From: Brachymonas sp049977365
GTDB lineage: Bacteria; Pseudomonadota; Gammaproteobacteria; Burkholderiales; Burkholderiaceae_C
NCBI RefSeq assembly: GCF_049977365.1
Contig: NZ_JBNGEN010000001.1
Location: forward strand, 310,001-374,000
Direction: 5' to 3'
DNA length: 64,000 bases
The notes beneath the pieces were generated by a model. The model worked only from the letters and a program-made list of their open reading frames with translations, was not told the origin of the DNA and made no database searches. Within the stretch, counting starts at the first letter, position 1; each line of letters opens with the position of its first letter. Below are positions 26,713 through 35,844 of the stretch, piece after piece. The translations under genes and the position numbers were made by a program.

Positions 26713-27569
26713 GCGGGCACTGCCTCCCACTGCAGACGCTGCAGGAATTCGGCCTCGGTCAGAAGCTGCAGCCTGTCCAGAAGATGCACGGCCATGCTGC
26801 CCACTCCCTGTTTCTGCGCGAGCGCACGCTCGGCGGCCATCTCGCCTGCGACGGCCATCCATGCCATGGCCGCCAGCGTGGCACGCCAGGCATCGGGCTG
26901 GACGGCGCAGACGGCACCGACCAGTGCCGACAGAGAACAGCCTATGCCGGTGATCCGGGTCATCCAGACATGGCCGTTGCGCAGCGCCGCCTGCCTGCCC
27001 CGGGCGTCCAGAACAAAATCGATCTCGCCACTCACGGCCACCGTACCTCCGGTGCGCCGTGCAAGGCTGCGCGCAGCCTCCAGAGCCGCCTGAGCCTGGG
27101 CTGTACTTTCCACGCCCCGGGTTTTCACCGTGGCGTGCGACATGCTCATGATCTCGGAGGCGTTTCCGCGCACCACGGCGGGAGCTCCCACTTCGAGCAG
27201 AGCCTCCAGCGTGCGGTTGCGGTAGGGAGTGGCTCCGGCCCCGACCGGATCGAGCACCACAGGCACACCGTGGGACCCGGCGGCCTGCATGGCAAGCGCC
27301 ATGCTGCGTACCCAGTAAGGATCGAGCGTGCCGATATTGAGCACCAGCGCCCCCGCCATGGCCGTCATGTCGGCCACTTCCTCATGCGCATGGGCCATGA
27401 CGGGCGCTGCACCGGCAGCGAGCAGCACATTGGCGTTGAGCTGCATGACCACCAGATTGGTGATGCAGTGCACCAGGGGAGATGCCTGCCGCACAGCGGC
27501 AATGTCGGCCCACAGATCCTGCCCCCGGAGGCAGGCGGAAGGGGGAGAATCAGGCGAGCAAGGTGTCAT
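26709..27569 (-). CDS. thiM: Hydroxyethylthiazole kinase ThiM
   Basis: A 286-residue ribokinase-like enzyme that phosphorylates hydroxyethylthiazole for thiamine salvage. Motifs: PLVHCITNLVVMQLNANVLLAAGA (first part), the LDPVGAGATPYRN loop, RGNASEIM and the anion-hole TGIGCSLSALVGA with the catalytic Cys. Together with ThiE it gives a salvage route beside de novo thiC/thiG in the same window. No hydroxymethylpyrimidine kinase (thiD) is nearby, and I see no TPP riboswitch in the 298 bases upstream. Confidence 0.95.
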   Translation of the reverse strand: MTPCSPDSPPSACLRGQDLWADIAAVRQASPLVHCITNLVVMQLNANVLLAAGAAPVMAHAHEEVADMTAMAGALVLNIGTLDPYWVRSMALAMQAAGSHGVPVVLDPVGAGATPYRNRTLEALLEVGAPAVVRGNASEIMSMSHATVKTRGVESTAQAQAALEAARSLARRTGGTVAVSGEIDFVLDARGRQAALRNGHVWMTRITGIGCSLSALVGAVCAVQPDAWRATLAAMAWMAVAGEMAAERALAQKQGVGSMAVHLLDRLQLLTEAEFLQRLQWEAVPA

Positions 27570-27867
27570 GACACAGGAAGCAGCAGTCGGAAAGCGGACG
27601 CATGGCGCACAGCGGCAAAGTCACTCAAGGCCCGTCCATTTCCCCTGCGCAGCATGCAGCCGCAGGAGCGGAAGCCATCGAACAGTGAACAGACCAGACT
27701 GCATTCTAGGTCGAGGAAAGACCGCCTCCATGGCAGGCCCTCCCGGGGGCTTGATGCGGGTCATCCCATCGTGGGGAGGTGGGCATCCGGCGGGCATCAT
27801 TCAGGAACTGTCATGCAAATCGCCAGCGGTGCCCCATGCAGGCGCGGAATGACGCAACAATGGCTCC
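27570..27867. other. Spacer between divergent thiM and LD-carboxypeptidase
   Basis: No gene, tRNA or TPP-aptamer signature is visible; the CTGAGA core is absent on both strands. It must contain promoters for both neighbours, but I see no convincing pair of -35/-10 boxes. Confidence 0.5.
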
Positions 27868-29055
27868 ATGTCTTCCATGTCTCCCCCTCTTTCAGAGCAT
27901 CTCCCGATCTCGCGCCGGACCTGGCTGCGGTTCGGGACGACTGCAGCATGCGCAAGCCTGTGGCCGCTGGCTTGCGGTGCAGCCGAGTCCCCGGAATCTG
28001 CAGCGCCCCATCTGCGCCTCTTTGCCTGCTCCAATTATCTGGCCCACTCGGAGCGCATCGGCATCGGCCTGCAGCGGCTGCAAAGCGCGGGATTCGTGGT
28101 GGACAACACGGCCGCCCTCTATCGGCGTCACCAGCGCTTTGCCGGTACCGATGCCGAACGGGCTGCCGACCTGCAGGATGTCGCACAGGGACGCGCCTCT
28201 CTGCCGGCGCTGCTGTTGGGTGTGCGTGGAGGCTATGGAGCCATCCGACTGCTGCCGCTGGTCGACTGGCGCCGGCTTGGCCACCGCATGCGCGAAGCGG
28301 GCACCCTGCTGATGGGATACAGCGATGTGTGCGCCGTGCAACTGGCCCTGCTGGCACAGGGGAACATGGGAAGTCTGGCCGGCCCGATGTTTTCCAGCGA
28401 GTTCGGCAGCCTGAATCCCAGCCTGTACACGCTGCGCCATTTTGTCGAGACCAGTACCAGCCCGTCCTGCGAGGTACGCGTCGCGATGCAGCCCCCGCCA
28501 ACCGGCCGTGCGGTGCGCGTCGAAGGCCGCTTCTGGGGAGGCAACCTCTCGGTGCTGGCATCGCTCGTCGGCAGCCCGTGGATGCCGGATGTGCAGGGCG
28601 GCATTCTGTTCCTGGAGGATGTGGGCGAACAGCCCTACCGGCTCGAACGCATGCTGCAGACGCTGTACCTCGCAGGGGTGTTACGCAGACAGCAGGCCAT
28701 TGTGCTGGGGACATTTCGCTTGGGCGGCGTGCACGATCTGTATGACGAAAGTTATGACTTCGACAGCGTCATTGCCACGCTGCGCCAGCTCACGGGGCTG
28801 CCGGTGTTCACTGGGTTCCCGTTCGGGCATATTCACGACAAGGTCACCATGCCGCTCGGGTTTCCGGCCCGGATCGAGGGCACGGAGTCCGGCTATCGCG
28901 TGGTCTTTTCGGGGTACCCGACACTGGATGCCCGGCGGCTCCACCTGCATGCACTGCTGGAATCGGCCACGGAGGTCGATGGTTCGCCTGCCCGAGCGAC
29001 CTGGCCCTCACCACCAGGGTCGGAGACGGGGCCCAGTTCCACGTCCGAGGAGTGA
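27868..29055 (+). CDS. LD-carboxypeptidase (peptidase S66) with Tat signal
   Basis: A 395-residue S66 serine peptidase of the LdcA family, which removes the terminal D-Ala of murein tetrapeptides. The triad is readable as Ser152 (LMGYSDV), Glu250 (ILFLEDVGEQPYR) and His321 (FPFGHIHDK). The N-terminus has SRRTWLRFG (about 15-23), a hydrophobic stretch and an A-x-A region near 38-40, so it looks like a Tat signal. Classical E. coli LdcA is cytoplasmic, so export would move the activity to the periplasm. A 40-residue Pro/Ser-rich tail follows the domain. A cyclotransferase pseudogene follows after 6 bases. Confidence 0.88.
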   Translation: MSSMSPPLSEHLPISRRTWLRFGTTAACASLWPLACGAAESPESAAPHLRLFACSNYLAHSERIGIGLQRLQSAGFVVDNTAALYRRHQRFAGTDAERAADLQDVAQGRASLPALLLGVRGGYGAIRLLPLVDWRRLGHRMREAGTLLMGYSDVCAVQLALLAQGNMGSLAGPMFSSEFGSLNPSLYTLRHFVETSTSPSCEVRVAMQPPPTGRAVRVEGRFWGGNLSVLASLVGSPWMPDVQGGILFLEDVGEQPYRLERMLQTLYLAGVLRRQQAIVLGTFRLGGVHDLYDESYDFDSVIATLRQLTGLPVFTGFPFGHIHDKVTMPLGFPARIEGTESGYRVVFSGYPTLDARRLHLHALLESATEVDGSPARATWPSPPGSETGPSSTSEE

Positions 29056-29061
29056 GTTTCT

Positions 29062-29543
29062 ATGCCGATACCCCCTGTTCTGCCTGACGATGGCTTCGTC
29101 TCGTTCGCACGCCGCTCGCCACCGGTGACGCATGTGCTGGTCTACGGTACCCTGCGACGGGGAGGCAGCAATGACATCACGCTGCTCACCCCCGCTCCGC
29201 AGTATGTGGGCACCACGCTGCTGTCCGGCACACTGCATGATCTGGGGGCCTATCCGGGCCTGGTCCTGCGCACGGATATGGCGCCCCATGTACAGGCAGA
29301 GGTATGGGCCATCACGCCGGAGCTGGAGCGCCAGCTCGACGCCATCGAAGGCATCCATCCGCAGGGACTGGACGAATAGCCAAGCGCGTCCTGTCGGTGG
29401 AGGTGGACACGGACCATGGCCACCGCCATCGACTGGACGGCATCTGCTACGAGATAAACTCCGCGTGCGTTCGCCATGCCCCCGTCATCGCAGACGGGGA
29501 CTGGATGGCCTGGATCAAGAGGCGGGCACCTCGTCACGCCTGA
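29062..29543 (+). pseudogene. Gamma-glutamylcyclotransferase-like (AIG2/YtfP) gene with frameshift
   Basis: The first 105 codons (29062-29379) encode the N-terminal part of a GGCT-fold protein with the signature THVLVYGTLRRGGSND and the catalytic-type Glu in LDAIEGIHP. Frame is then lost: a TAG at 29377-29379. In the next frame from 29379 the text continues AKRVLSVEVD...ICYEI...VIADGDWMAWI, which is the missing C-terminal strand and ends at 29543. Restoring one base in a Tyr-like codon (TA-) at about 29378 would give one protein of about 160 residues. It could be a real recent inactivation or a sequencing error. It overlaps no other gene. Confidence 0.8.
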
Positions 29544-29663
29544 TGCGGGTCTTCCCGCGCCCATCGACCGCCATGCGCTGCCTGCTGCCTTGCCTGCTGT
29601 CTGCAGGCAAAGGCGCTGGGAGCGCGGCGTCCCGGTGCAGGGGGCGAGGGCCGGTGCGGTGGA

Positions 29664-32600
29664 TCAGCCCACCCACTTGCGCGCGTTGACCCAGAGCTGC
29701 ATCCAGGGGCTGAAGCCGCTGCAATCGCCTGCCTGGGCAGGGTCGGTCCAGCTCATCTGCGCCTGACGGAAGACCCGCTCGGGATGCGGCATCATGGCCG
29801 TGAAGCGGCCATCGGCCGTGGTCACGGCAGTGAGGCCACCAGGGCTGCCGTTCGGGTTGAAGGGGTAGACCTCGGTGGGTTGGCCATGGTGATCGACATA
29901 GCGCATGGCAGCCAGCACACGGGAAGCATCGCCCTGCACCGCAAAGTTGGCATAGCCCTCGCCATGGGCCACTGCAATGGGCAGCCTGCTCCCTGCCATG
30001 CCCTGCAGGAAGAAGCTGGGAGAGTCCAGCACCTCGACCATGCTCAGGCGCGCCTCGAAGCGGGCGCTCTGGTTGTGGGTGAAGCGGGGCCAGTGCTCGG
30101 CCCCCGGGATCATGCCAGCGAGTTCGGCAAACATCTGGCAGCCGTTGCACACACCGAGCCCAAAGGTGTCGGTGCGGGCAAAGAAGGTGGCAAAGGCGTC
30201 GCGCAGCATCGGATTGAAGGTGATGCTGCGAGCCCAGCCCACGCCGGCTCCGAGGGTATCGCCATAGCTGAAGCCGCCACACGCGACCACGCCCTGCACA
30301 TCTTCGAGGCGCACGCGGCCGGACTGCAGGTCGGTCATGTGCACGTCCAGCGCCTCGAAGCCTGCGGCGTCGAAGGCGTAGGCCATCTCGATGTGGGAAT
30401 TGACTCCCTGCTCGCGCAGCACGGCCACTCGCGGACGGTGGCTGAGCACGGCTGGCGCCTCGGGCGTGAAAGTGAGGTGCACGTGCATGCCGGGATCGTC
30501 CTTGGCCCCTGCAGCGGCATGCTCGCTGTCGGCACATGCGGGGTTGTCGCGCTGCTGGCAGATCTTCCAGCTCACGCTGTCCCAGACCTGATGCAGGTCG
30601 TGAAGATCGGCGGCAAAGATCTGCTGCGCATCACGCCAGATCGAGAGCTGGCCCTTGCCCATTTCGAGCGAGGAGGATTCGGCGCGCACCGTGCCGATGA
30701 AGTGAGAGCAGGCGCCCAGCCCCTGTTCGCGCAGGACCTGCATGACGGCGCTGCGCTCGCTGCTGCGTACCTGCAGCACCACGCCCAGTTCTTCGCTGAA
30801 GAGCGCATCAAGGGTCTGCTCATGCCGGCGCCCGCTGATCTGCTGGGCCCAGTTCTTGCTCTCGCCGCTGTCCATGCGGCTGTCGCTGACGCCGTCACCG
30901 GGAGCCAGCAGCATGTCGATGTTGAGGGCGACGCCCACATGGCCGGCAAAGGCCATTTCGGCCACGGCAGCCAGCAGGCCCCCGTCGCTGCGGTCGTGAT
31001 AGGCCAGGATGTGGCCCTGGGCCCGCAGCAGGTTGATGGCCTGCACGAGGTGGACGAGATCCTGTGCATCGTCGAGATCGGGTACGGTGTCTCCGCCCTG
31101 CCCCAGTACCTGCGCCAGGATGCTGCCGGCCATGCGGTTGCGGCCATGCCCCAGATCGACCAGCAGAAGATGGGTTTCTGCCTCGTCGCGATGCAGCTGC
31201 GGGGTGAGCGTGCCGCGCACGTCATCGATGCTGGCGAAGGCGGTGATGATGAGACTGACGGGGGAGACTACCTTGCGCTTCTGCGCCGCGCCTTCGGCGG
31301 TGGCGTCTTCCCACTGCGTGCGCATGGACAGCGAGTCCTTGCCGACCGGGATCGAGATGCCCAGCTGCGGGCACAGCTCCATGCCCACGGCCTGCACGGT
31401 GCGGTACAGCGCGGCGTCCTCGCCGGGTTCGCCGCAGGCGGCCATCCAGTTGGCGCTGAGCTTGACGCGGGAGAGCTCGACGGGAGCGGCCAGCAGGTTG
31501 GTGATGGCTTCTGCCACGGCCATGCGGCCCGAGGCCGGGGCATCGAGCACGGCGAGCGGGGTGCGCTCGCCCATGGCCATGGCTTCACCTGCAGTGCCGG
31601 TGTAGTCGGCCAGGGTCACGGCCACATCGGCCACGGGCAGCTGCCAGGGGCCCACCATCTGGTCGCGGTGGGTCAGCCCGCCGACGGCACGATCCCCGAT
31701 GGTGACCAGAAAGCGCTTGCTGGCCACGGTCGGGTGGCTCAGGACACCGATGACAGCATCCTGCAGGGACATGTCACTCACATCGAGCGGCATGCCCTGA
31801 TGGGTGATCGTGTGCACATCGCGCTGCATGCGGGGCGGCTTGCCGAGCAGCACGTCCATGGGCATGTCCACGGCAATGCCGTCTGTCGGAGCGGCTCCTG
31901 CGGCGGCGAGGTCGACATCGCCCACGACCAGGTCGCGCGTCTCGGTGGTCACACCGACCACCGCAAAGGGGCAGCGCTCGCGCTCGCACAGCGCACGGAA
32001 GGCGTCGAGCGTCTCGGGCGAAATGGCCAGCACGTAGCGTTCCTGGCTCTCATTGCACCAGATTTCCTTGGGTGCAAGGCCCGATTCCTCCAGAGGCACC
32101 TGCCGCAGGTCGAAGCGTGCGCCGCGTCCGGCATCGTTGACCAACTCGGGGAAGGCATTGGAGAGTCCGCCGGCGCCCACGTCGTGGATGGCCAGAATCG
32201 GGTTGTGCTCACCCATGGCCCAGCAGTGGTTGATGACTTCCTGGGCTCGCCGCTCGATCTCGGGGTTGCCGCGCTGCACGGAGTCGAAGTCGAGGTGGGC
32301 TGCATTGGCCCCGCTGCTCATGGAGCTGGCTGCGCCGCCGCCCATGCCGATGCGCATGCCCGGACCGCCGAGCTGCACGAGCAGCGTGCCGGGCGGAAAC
32401 GGAATCTTGTGCGTGAGCGTGGCATCGATGCTGCCCAGCCCGCCCGCGATCATGATGGGCTTGTGGTAGCCCATCTGGCGCACCTGCACGCCCTCCCCTG
32501 TGGTGGTGACGATGGTCTGTTCGTACTCGCGGAAGTATCCGGCCAGATTGGGACGGCCGAACTCGTTGTTGAAGGCGGCCCCGCCGAGGGGGCCTTCGGT

Positions 32601-33713
32601 CATGATCTGCAGCGGGCTGGCGATATGGGCCGGCTTGCCGCCGGGCTGGTCGCTCATGCCGTCCCAGAGCCGCGATACGGTAAAGCCCGTGAGGCCTGCC
32701 TTGGGGCGGCTGCCTCGTCCGGTGGCGCCCTCGTCGCGGATTTCACCGCCTGCTCCGGTGGAGGCTCCGGGGAAGGGAGAGATGGCGGTGGGGTGGTTGT
32801 GGGTTTCCACCTTCATGAGCACGTGCTGGAGCTTTTCCCGAGCCTGATAGACCATGCCATGCGAGGTGGCCGTGTCGGCCATGAAGCGCTGGCTGACGTG
32901 TCCGTCCATGACGGCCGCATTGTCGGAGTAGGCCACCACCGTGTGCTGGTGAGCCACCTGCTCGGTGTTGCGGATCATGCCGAACAGGGTCTTGTCCTGT
33001 GCCTGCCCGTCGATGGTGAATTCGGCGTTGAAGATCTTGTGGCGGCAGTGTTCGCTGTTGGCCTGGGCGAACATCATGAGCTCGACATCGGTGGGGTTCC
33101 GGCCGAGGCCACGGAAGGCTTCCACCAGATAGTCGATTTCGTCCTCGGCCAGTGCCAGCCCCCAGTCGGCATTGGCCTGCACCAGGGCAGCACGCCCTCC
33201 TGCAAGCACATCGACCTGTTCGAGCGGTGCGGGAGCAAGATGGGTAAAGAGGCGCTCGGCTGCGTCGGCCGAGGGCAGCACGCTTTCCGTCATGCGGTCG
33301 TGCAGCAGGGCTGCCACGGCTTCGAGCTGTTCGGCCGTCGGCGTAGCCCCCAGCAGGAAGTATTGCGTGCCACGTTCGATGCGGCGCACGCCGCAGGCCT
33401 CGGTCAGGCCGCAGTTGCGGGCAATATCGGTTGCCTTGGATGCCCAGGGAGAAACGGTGCCGATGCGCGGCACCACGATCAGGCTCACGGCTGCCGGAGC
33501 CTGTTCGACATACGGCTCCCCGTAGGTCAGCAGCTGCTGCAGTGCCTTGCGGCTGCCGGCATCCAGAGCCGTGCTGCTGTCGATCCAGTGCAGGAAGCGG
33601 GCGGCAATGCCGTGCACGCCGGGAGCAACGGCCTGAATGCGGGGCAGGAGCTGCTGGGCCCGGAAGGCAGTCAGGGCGTTGCCGCCCTCGAAGGAAGTGA
33701 TGAAGGTTTGCAT
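29664..33713 (-). CDS. purL: Phosphoribosylformylglycinamidine synthase (large single-chain PurL)
   Basis: A 1349-residue enzyme that converts FGAR to FGAM in de novo purine synthesis using glutamine and ATP. It is the single-chain gamma/betaproteobacterial type with N-terminal domain, linker, two PurM-like catalytic halves (HCRHKIFNAEF, KVETHNHPTAISPFPGA, GGLSNAFPELVND) and a C-terminal glutamine amidotransferase ending near 1345 (catalytic Cys in GLGVCNGCQMF). The start at 33713 gives MQTFITSFEGGNAL as in other PurL; a second ATG seven codons upstream is possible. The long open frame on the opposite strand is a codon-bias shadow. Confidence 0.97.
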   Translation of the reverse strand: MQTFITSFEGGNALTAFRAQQLLPRIQAVAPGVHGIAARFLHWIDSSTALDAGSRKALQQLLTYGEPYVEQAPAAVSLIVVPRIGTVSPWASKATDIARNCGLTEACGVRRIERGTQYFLLGATPTAEQLEAVAALLHDRMTESVLPSADAAERLFTHLAPAPLEQVDVLAGGRAALVQANADWGLALAEDEIDYLVEAFRGLGRNPTDVELMMFAQANSEHCRHKIFNAEFTIDGQAQDKTLFGMIRNTEQVAHQHTVVAYSDNAAVMDGHVSQRFMADTATSHGMVYQAREKLQHVLMKVETHNHPTAISPFPGASTGAGGEIRDEGATGRGSRPKAGLTGFTVSRLWDGMSDQPGGKPAHIASPLQIMTEGPLGGAAFNNEFGRPNLAGYFREYEQTIVTTTGEGVQVRQMGYHKPIMIAGGLGSIDATLTHKIPFPPGTLLVQLGGPGMRIGMGGGAASSMSSGANAAHLDFDSVQRGNPEIERRAQEVINHCWAMGEHNPILAIHDVGAGGLSNAFPELVNDAGRGARFDLRQVPLEESGLAPKEIWCNESQERYVLAISPETLDAFRALCERERCPFAVVGVTTETRDLVVGDVDLAAAGAAPTDGIAVDMPMDVLLGKPPRMQRDVHTITHQGMPLDVSDMSLQDAVIGVLSHPTVASKRFLVTIGDRAVGGLTHRDQMVGPWQLPVADVAVTLADYTGTAGEAMAMGERTPLAVLDAPASGRMAVAEAITNLLAAPVELSRVKLSANWMAACGEPGEDAALYRTVQAVGMELCPQLGISIPVGKDSLSMRTQWEDATAEGAAQKRKVVSPVSLIITAFASIDDVRGTLTPQLHRDEAETHLLLVDLGHGRNRMAGSILAQVLGQGGDTVPDLDDAQDLVHLVQAINLLRAQGHILAYHDRSDGGLLAAVAEMAFAGHVGVALNIDMLLAPGDGVSDSRMDSGESKNWAQQISGRRHEQTLDALFSEELGVVLQVRSSERSAVMQVLREQGLGACSHFIGTVRAESSSLEMGKGQLSIWRDAQQIFAADLHDLHQVWDSVSWKICQQRDNPACADSEHAAAGAKDDPGMHVHLTFTPEAPAVLSHRPRVAVLREQGVNSHIEMAYAFDAAGFEALDVHMTDLQSGRVRLEDVQGVVACGGFSYGDTLGAGVGWARSITFNPMLRDAFATFFARTDTFGLGVCNGCQMFAELAGMIPGAEHWPRFTHNQSARFEARLSMVEVLDSPSFFLQGMAGSRLPIAVAHGEGYANFAVQGDASRVLAAMRYVDHHGQPTEVYPFNPNGSPGGLTAVTTADGRFTAMMPHPERVFRQAQMSWTDPAQAGDCSGFSPWMQLWVNARKWVG

Positions 33714-34000
33714 AGGGGAGGACGCAGGAGGCATCGAGGCCGCTGGAAAACGGGGAGAGAAGCACCGGTCTGCCCCAATGCAGCCGGCAGGTCATGCCGA
33801 CGGCAGATCGGGCAGAGGCGTCCGTTGCAGGGGCGATGAGGAATCTTTCTATTGTAATCGGGGTCCCTGGGGCTGGGTTCCATGAGCATGCATGCCCTCC
33901 CCCTTTGTGCGGGCGCCCCAAAAAGCGGCGGTGCGCAGAGTTCTCTGGGTACGACAGACGGGAATGCTCCAGTCGCCGGCAGCTGTGATTCCGCCCCCTC
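33714..34000. other. Spacer between purL and btuD
   Basis: No coding or RNA gene is visible. On the minus strand a TACAAT hexamer (33851-33856) could be a purL -10, but I see no matching -35. I found no purine-riboswitch or PurR-type dyad. Confidence 0.4.
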
Positions 34001-34807
34001 CTACCGGGAATGGTCATGCGCAGCAGCCACCGCCCATGGCACCAGACAGGCCGCCTCCCCCTGCCCCCAGCGCCGCACCTCCAGGCCAAAGACGGCTTCA
34101 AGCAGGGCATCGTCCAATACGGTGTCGGGCGCCCCATCGGCCACCAGATGCCCGCGGTCGAGCACGCAGACACGCTGGCAGAACCGGGCCGCCAGGGTCA
34201 GATCGTGCAGCACCACGGCCACGGCCTGTCCCTGCCGTGCCATGTGCAGCAGCAGCTCCATGATCTGGATCTGGTGTGCTGGGTCGAGTGCGGCCAGGGG
34301 TTCATCGGCCAGCAGCACCCGGCTGTGCGTGGCCAGCGCCCGCGCCAGCAGCACCCGTGCCCGCTCGCCACCGGAGAGGGTCTGCACATTGCGCTCTGCC
34401 AGCGTCTGACAATGGGTCTGGACCATGGCTTGCTCGACCCGAACCTTGCCGCCTGTGGTGGCGGCATCTCCATGAGGGAGTCGCCCCAGCGCCACGACCT
34501 GGCGCACCGGCAAGGGCCAGTGCACCTGCTGCCCCTGGGCCAGGTAGGCCAGCCGCACGGCCCGTTCCCGGGCACTCCAGTCCTGCCATGCACGCTGCTC
34601 CAGGTGCACAGTGCCTGTCTGCAGAGTGGCATATCCCATGATGGCACGCAGCAGCGTGGTCTTGCCAGCGCCGTTGGGCCCGACAATGCCCACCAGCTCG
34701 CCCGGGCGCAGGGTCAGGCTCACTCCGTCGACGAGCGTGGTCGTTCCGGCCCGCACCACCAGGTTGTGTGCCTCCAGCACGGCTGCCGTGAACGCACTGG
34801 CATTCAT
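34001..34807 (-). CDS. btuD: Cobalamin ABC transporter ATP-binding protein BtuD
   Basis: A 268-residue ABC ATPase. Walker A GPNGAGKT (43-50), signature TLSGGERAR, Walker B LLADEPLAALD and the switch His (VVLHDLTLA) are all intact. Its start overlaps the permease stop by 4 bases, so it is the last gene of the btuB-btuF-btuC-btuD operon. Sequence alone would also allow a siderophore (FecE-like) ATPase; the riboswitch and neighbours decide for vitamin B12. Confidence 0.9.
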   Translation of the reverse strand: MNASAFTAAVLEAHNLVVRAGTTTLVDGVSLTLRPGELVGIVGPNGAGKTTLLRAIMGYATLQTGTVHLEQRAWQDWSARERAVRLAYLAQGQQVHWPLPVRQVVALGRLPHGDAATTGGKVRVEQAMVQTHCQTLAERNVQTLSGGERARVLLARALATHSRVLLADEPLAALDPAHQIQIMELLLHMARQGQAVAVVLHDLTLAARFCQRVCVLDRGHLVADGAPDTVLDDALLEAVFGLEVRRWGQGEAACLVPWAVAAAHDHSR

Positions 34808-35844
34808 GCTGCACTCCTGTCGCGACGCAGGATGAGCCGCAGGAAGAAAGGCGCCCCGATCAGCGCCGTGAGCACCCCCAGCTTGAGCTCCTGGCCCTGG
34901 GTGTACATCAGGCGCACGCCCATGTCGGCCACCAGGAGCAGCACCGCTCCCGACCAGGCCGAGACTCCCAGCAGCCGCCCCGGATCTGCCTTGACCCACG
35001 GGCGCATCAGATGGGGCGCCACCAGTCCCACAAAGCCGATGCTGCCAGCCACGGATACGGCCGCCCCGACGCTGAGAGCCGTACCCAGAAGCACACGCAG
35101 CCGCAGCCGGCGCAGGTCGATGCCGAGCGAATGCGCCGTTTCCTCGCCCAGGCTCAGTGCCTGCAGTCCCTGTCGTGTACCGGCCAGCACCAGCAGGCCG
35201 ACAACGATCGCCGGCACTGCCAGCCAGACCTCCCGCATGCTCCGATCAGCGAGCGACCCCATCATCCAGAACACGATTTCCTGCAGCGCAAAGGCATTGC
35301 GCGACCAGTTCATGACCAGGGCGATCAGCGCTCCTGCCAGAGAGGAGATGGCCACGCCGGCGAGGAGCAGCGTGGTCGTGTCTTCGCCCCGCCGCGCCAG
35401 GGCCAGTACCAGCAGCACCGCCAGCAGGGTGCCTGCCATGCCGGCAAGCGGCAGGGCCAGAATGGCGAGCTGGGCGAGGCCGGTATACAGGGCCACCACA
35501 GCTCCCAGCGCAGCCCCGCTCGTGATGCCGAGCAGGCCCGGCTCGGCCAGCGGATTGCGCAACAGCCCCTGCAGCGCCGCGCCCGACATGCCGAGTGCCG
35601 CCCCCACGGCCACACATAACACGGTGCGCGGCAAACGCAGATCAATCAGAATGCGCGTGGGCACCCACTCCCCCGCCCAGACTCCACTCAGCAGCCGCCA
35701 GGGCGAGAGATTGACATACCCGATCGCGAGCGACAGCAAAATGAGCCCCCCCAGCATTGCTCCCGCGCCCGCCAGCTTCATCCGGCTGGCTGCTGCGGTG
35801 CCACCGAAGCAGGTTTTTCCGGCAGATACATCACGCTCCATCAT
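34804..35844 (-). CDS. btuC: Cobalamin ABC transporter permease BtuC
   Basis: A 346-residue FecCD/BtuC-type permease with about ten membrane helices. Hallmarks: LRLPRTVLCVAVGAALGMSG, QGLLRNPLAEPGLLGI, GIDLRRLRLR and FVGLVAPHLMRPW. The start at 35844 is the ATG that overlaps the btuF stop (ATGA); further in-frame codons upstream lie inside btuF. Two ATGs stand in tandem here. It forms the membrane channel taking cobalamin from BtuF to the cytoplasm. Confidence 0.92.
   Translation of the reverse strand: MMERDVSAGKTCFGGTAAASRMKLAGAGAMLGGLILLSLAIGYVNLSPWRLLSGVWAGEWVPTRILIDLRLPRTVLCVAVGAALGMSGAALQGLLRNPLAEPGLLGITSGAALGAVVALYTGLAQLAILALPLAGMAGTLLAVLLVLALARRGEDTTTLLLAGVAISSLAGALIALVMNWSRNAFALQEIVFWMMGSLADRSMREVWLAVPAIVVGLLVLAGTRQGLQALSLGEETAHSLGIDLRRLRLRVLLGTALSVGAAVSVAGSIGFVGLVAPHLMRPWVKADPGRLLGVSAWSGAVLLLVADMGVRLMYTQGQELKLGVLTALIGAPFFLRLILRRDRSAA

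Noticed and set aside
27570..27867. Possible TPP riboswitch ahead of thiM
   Set aside because: The conserved CTGAGA and ACCGG..GTAAGG elements are missing on both strands.
29784..33839. Open frame of about 1350 codons on the plus strand opposite purL
   Set aside because: It mirrors purL almost exactly, lacks any recognisable domain and is His/Gly/Gln-rich in the way expected from the complement of GC-rich codons. It is a shadow of purL.
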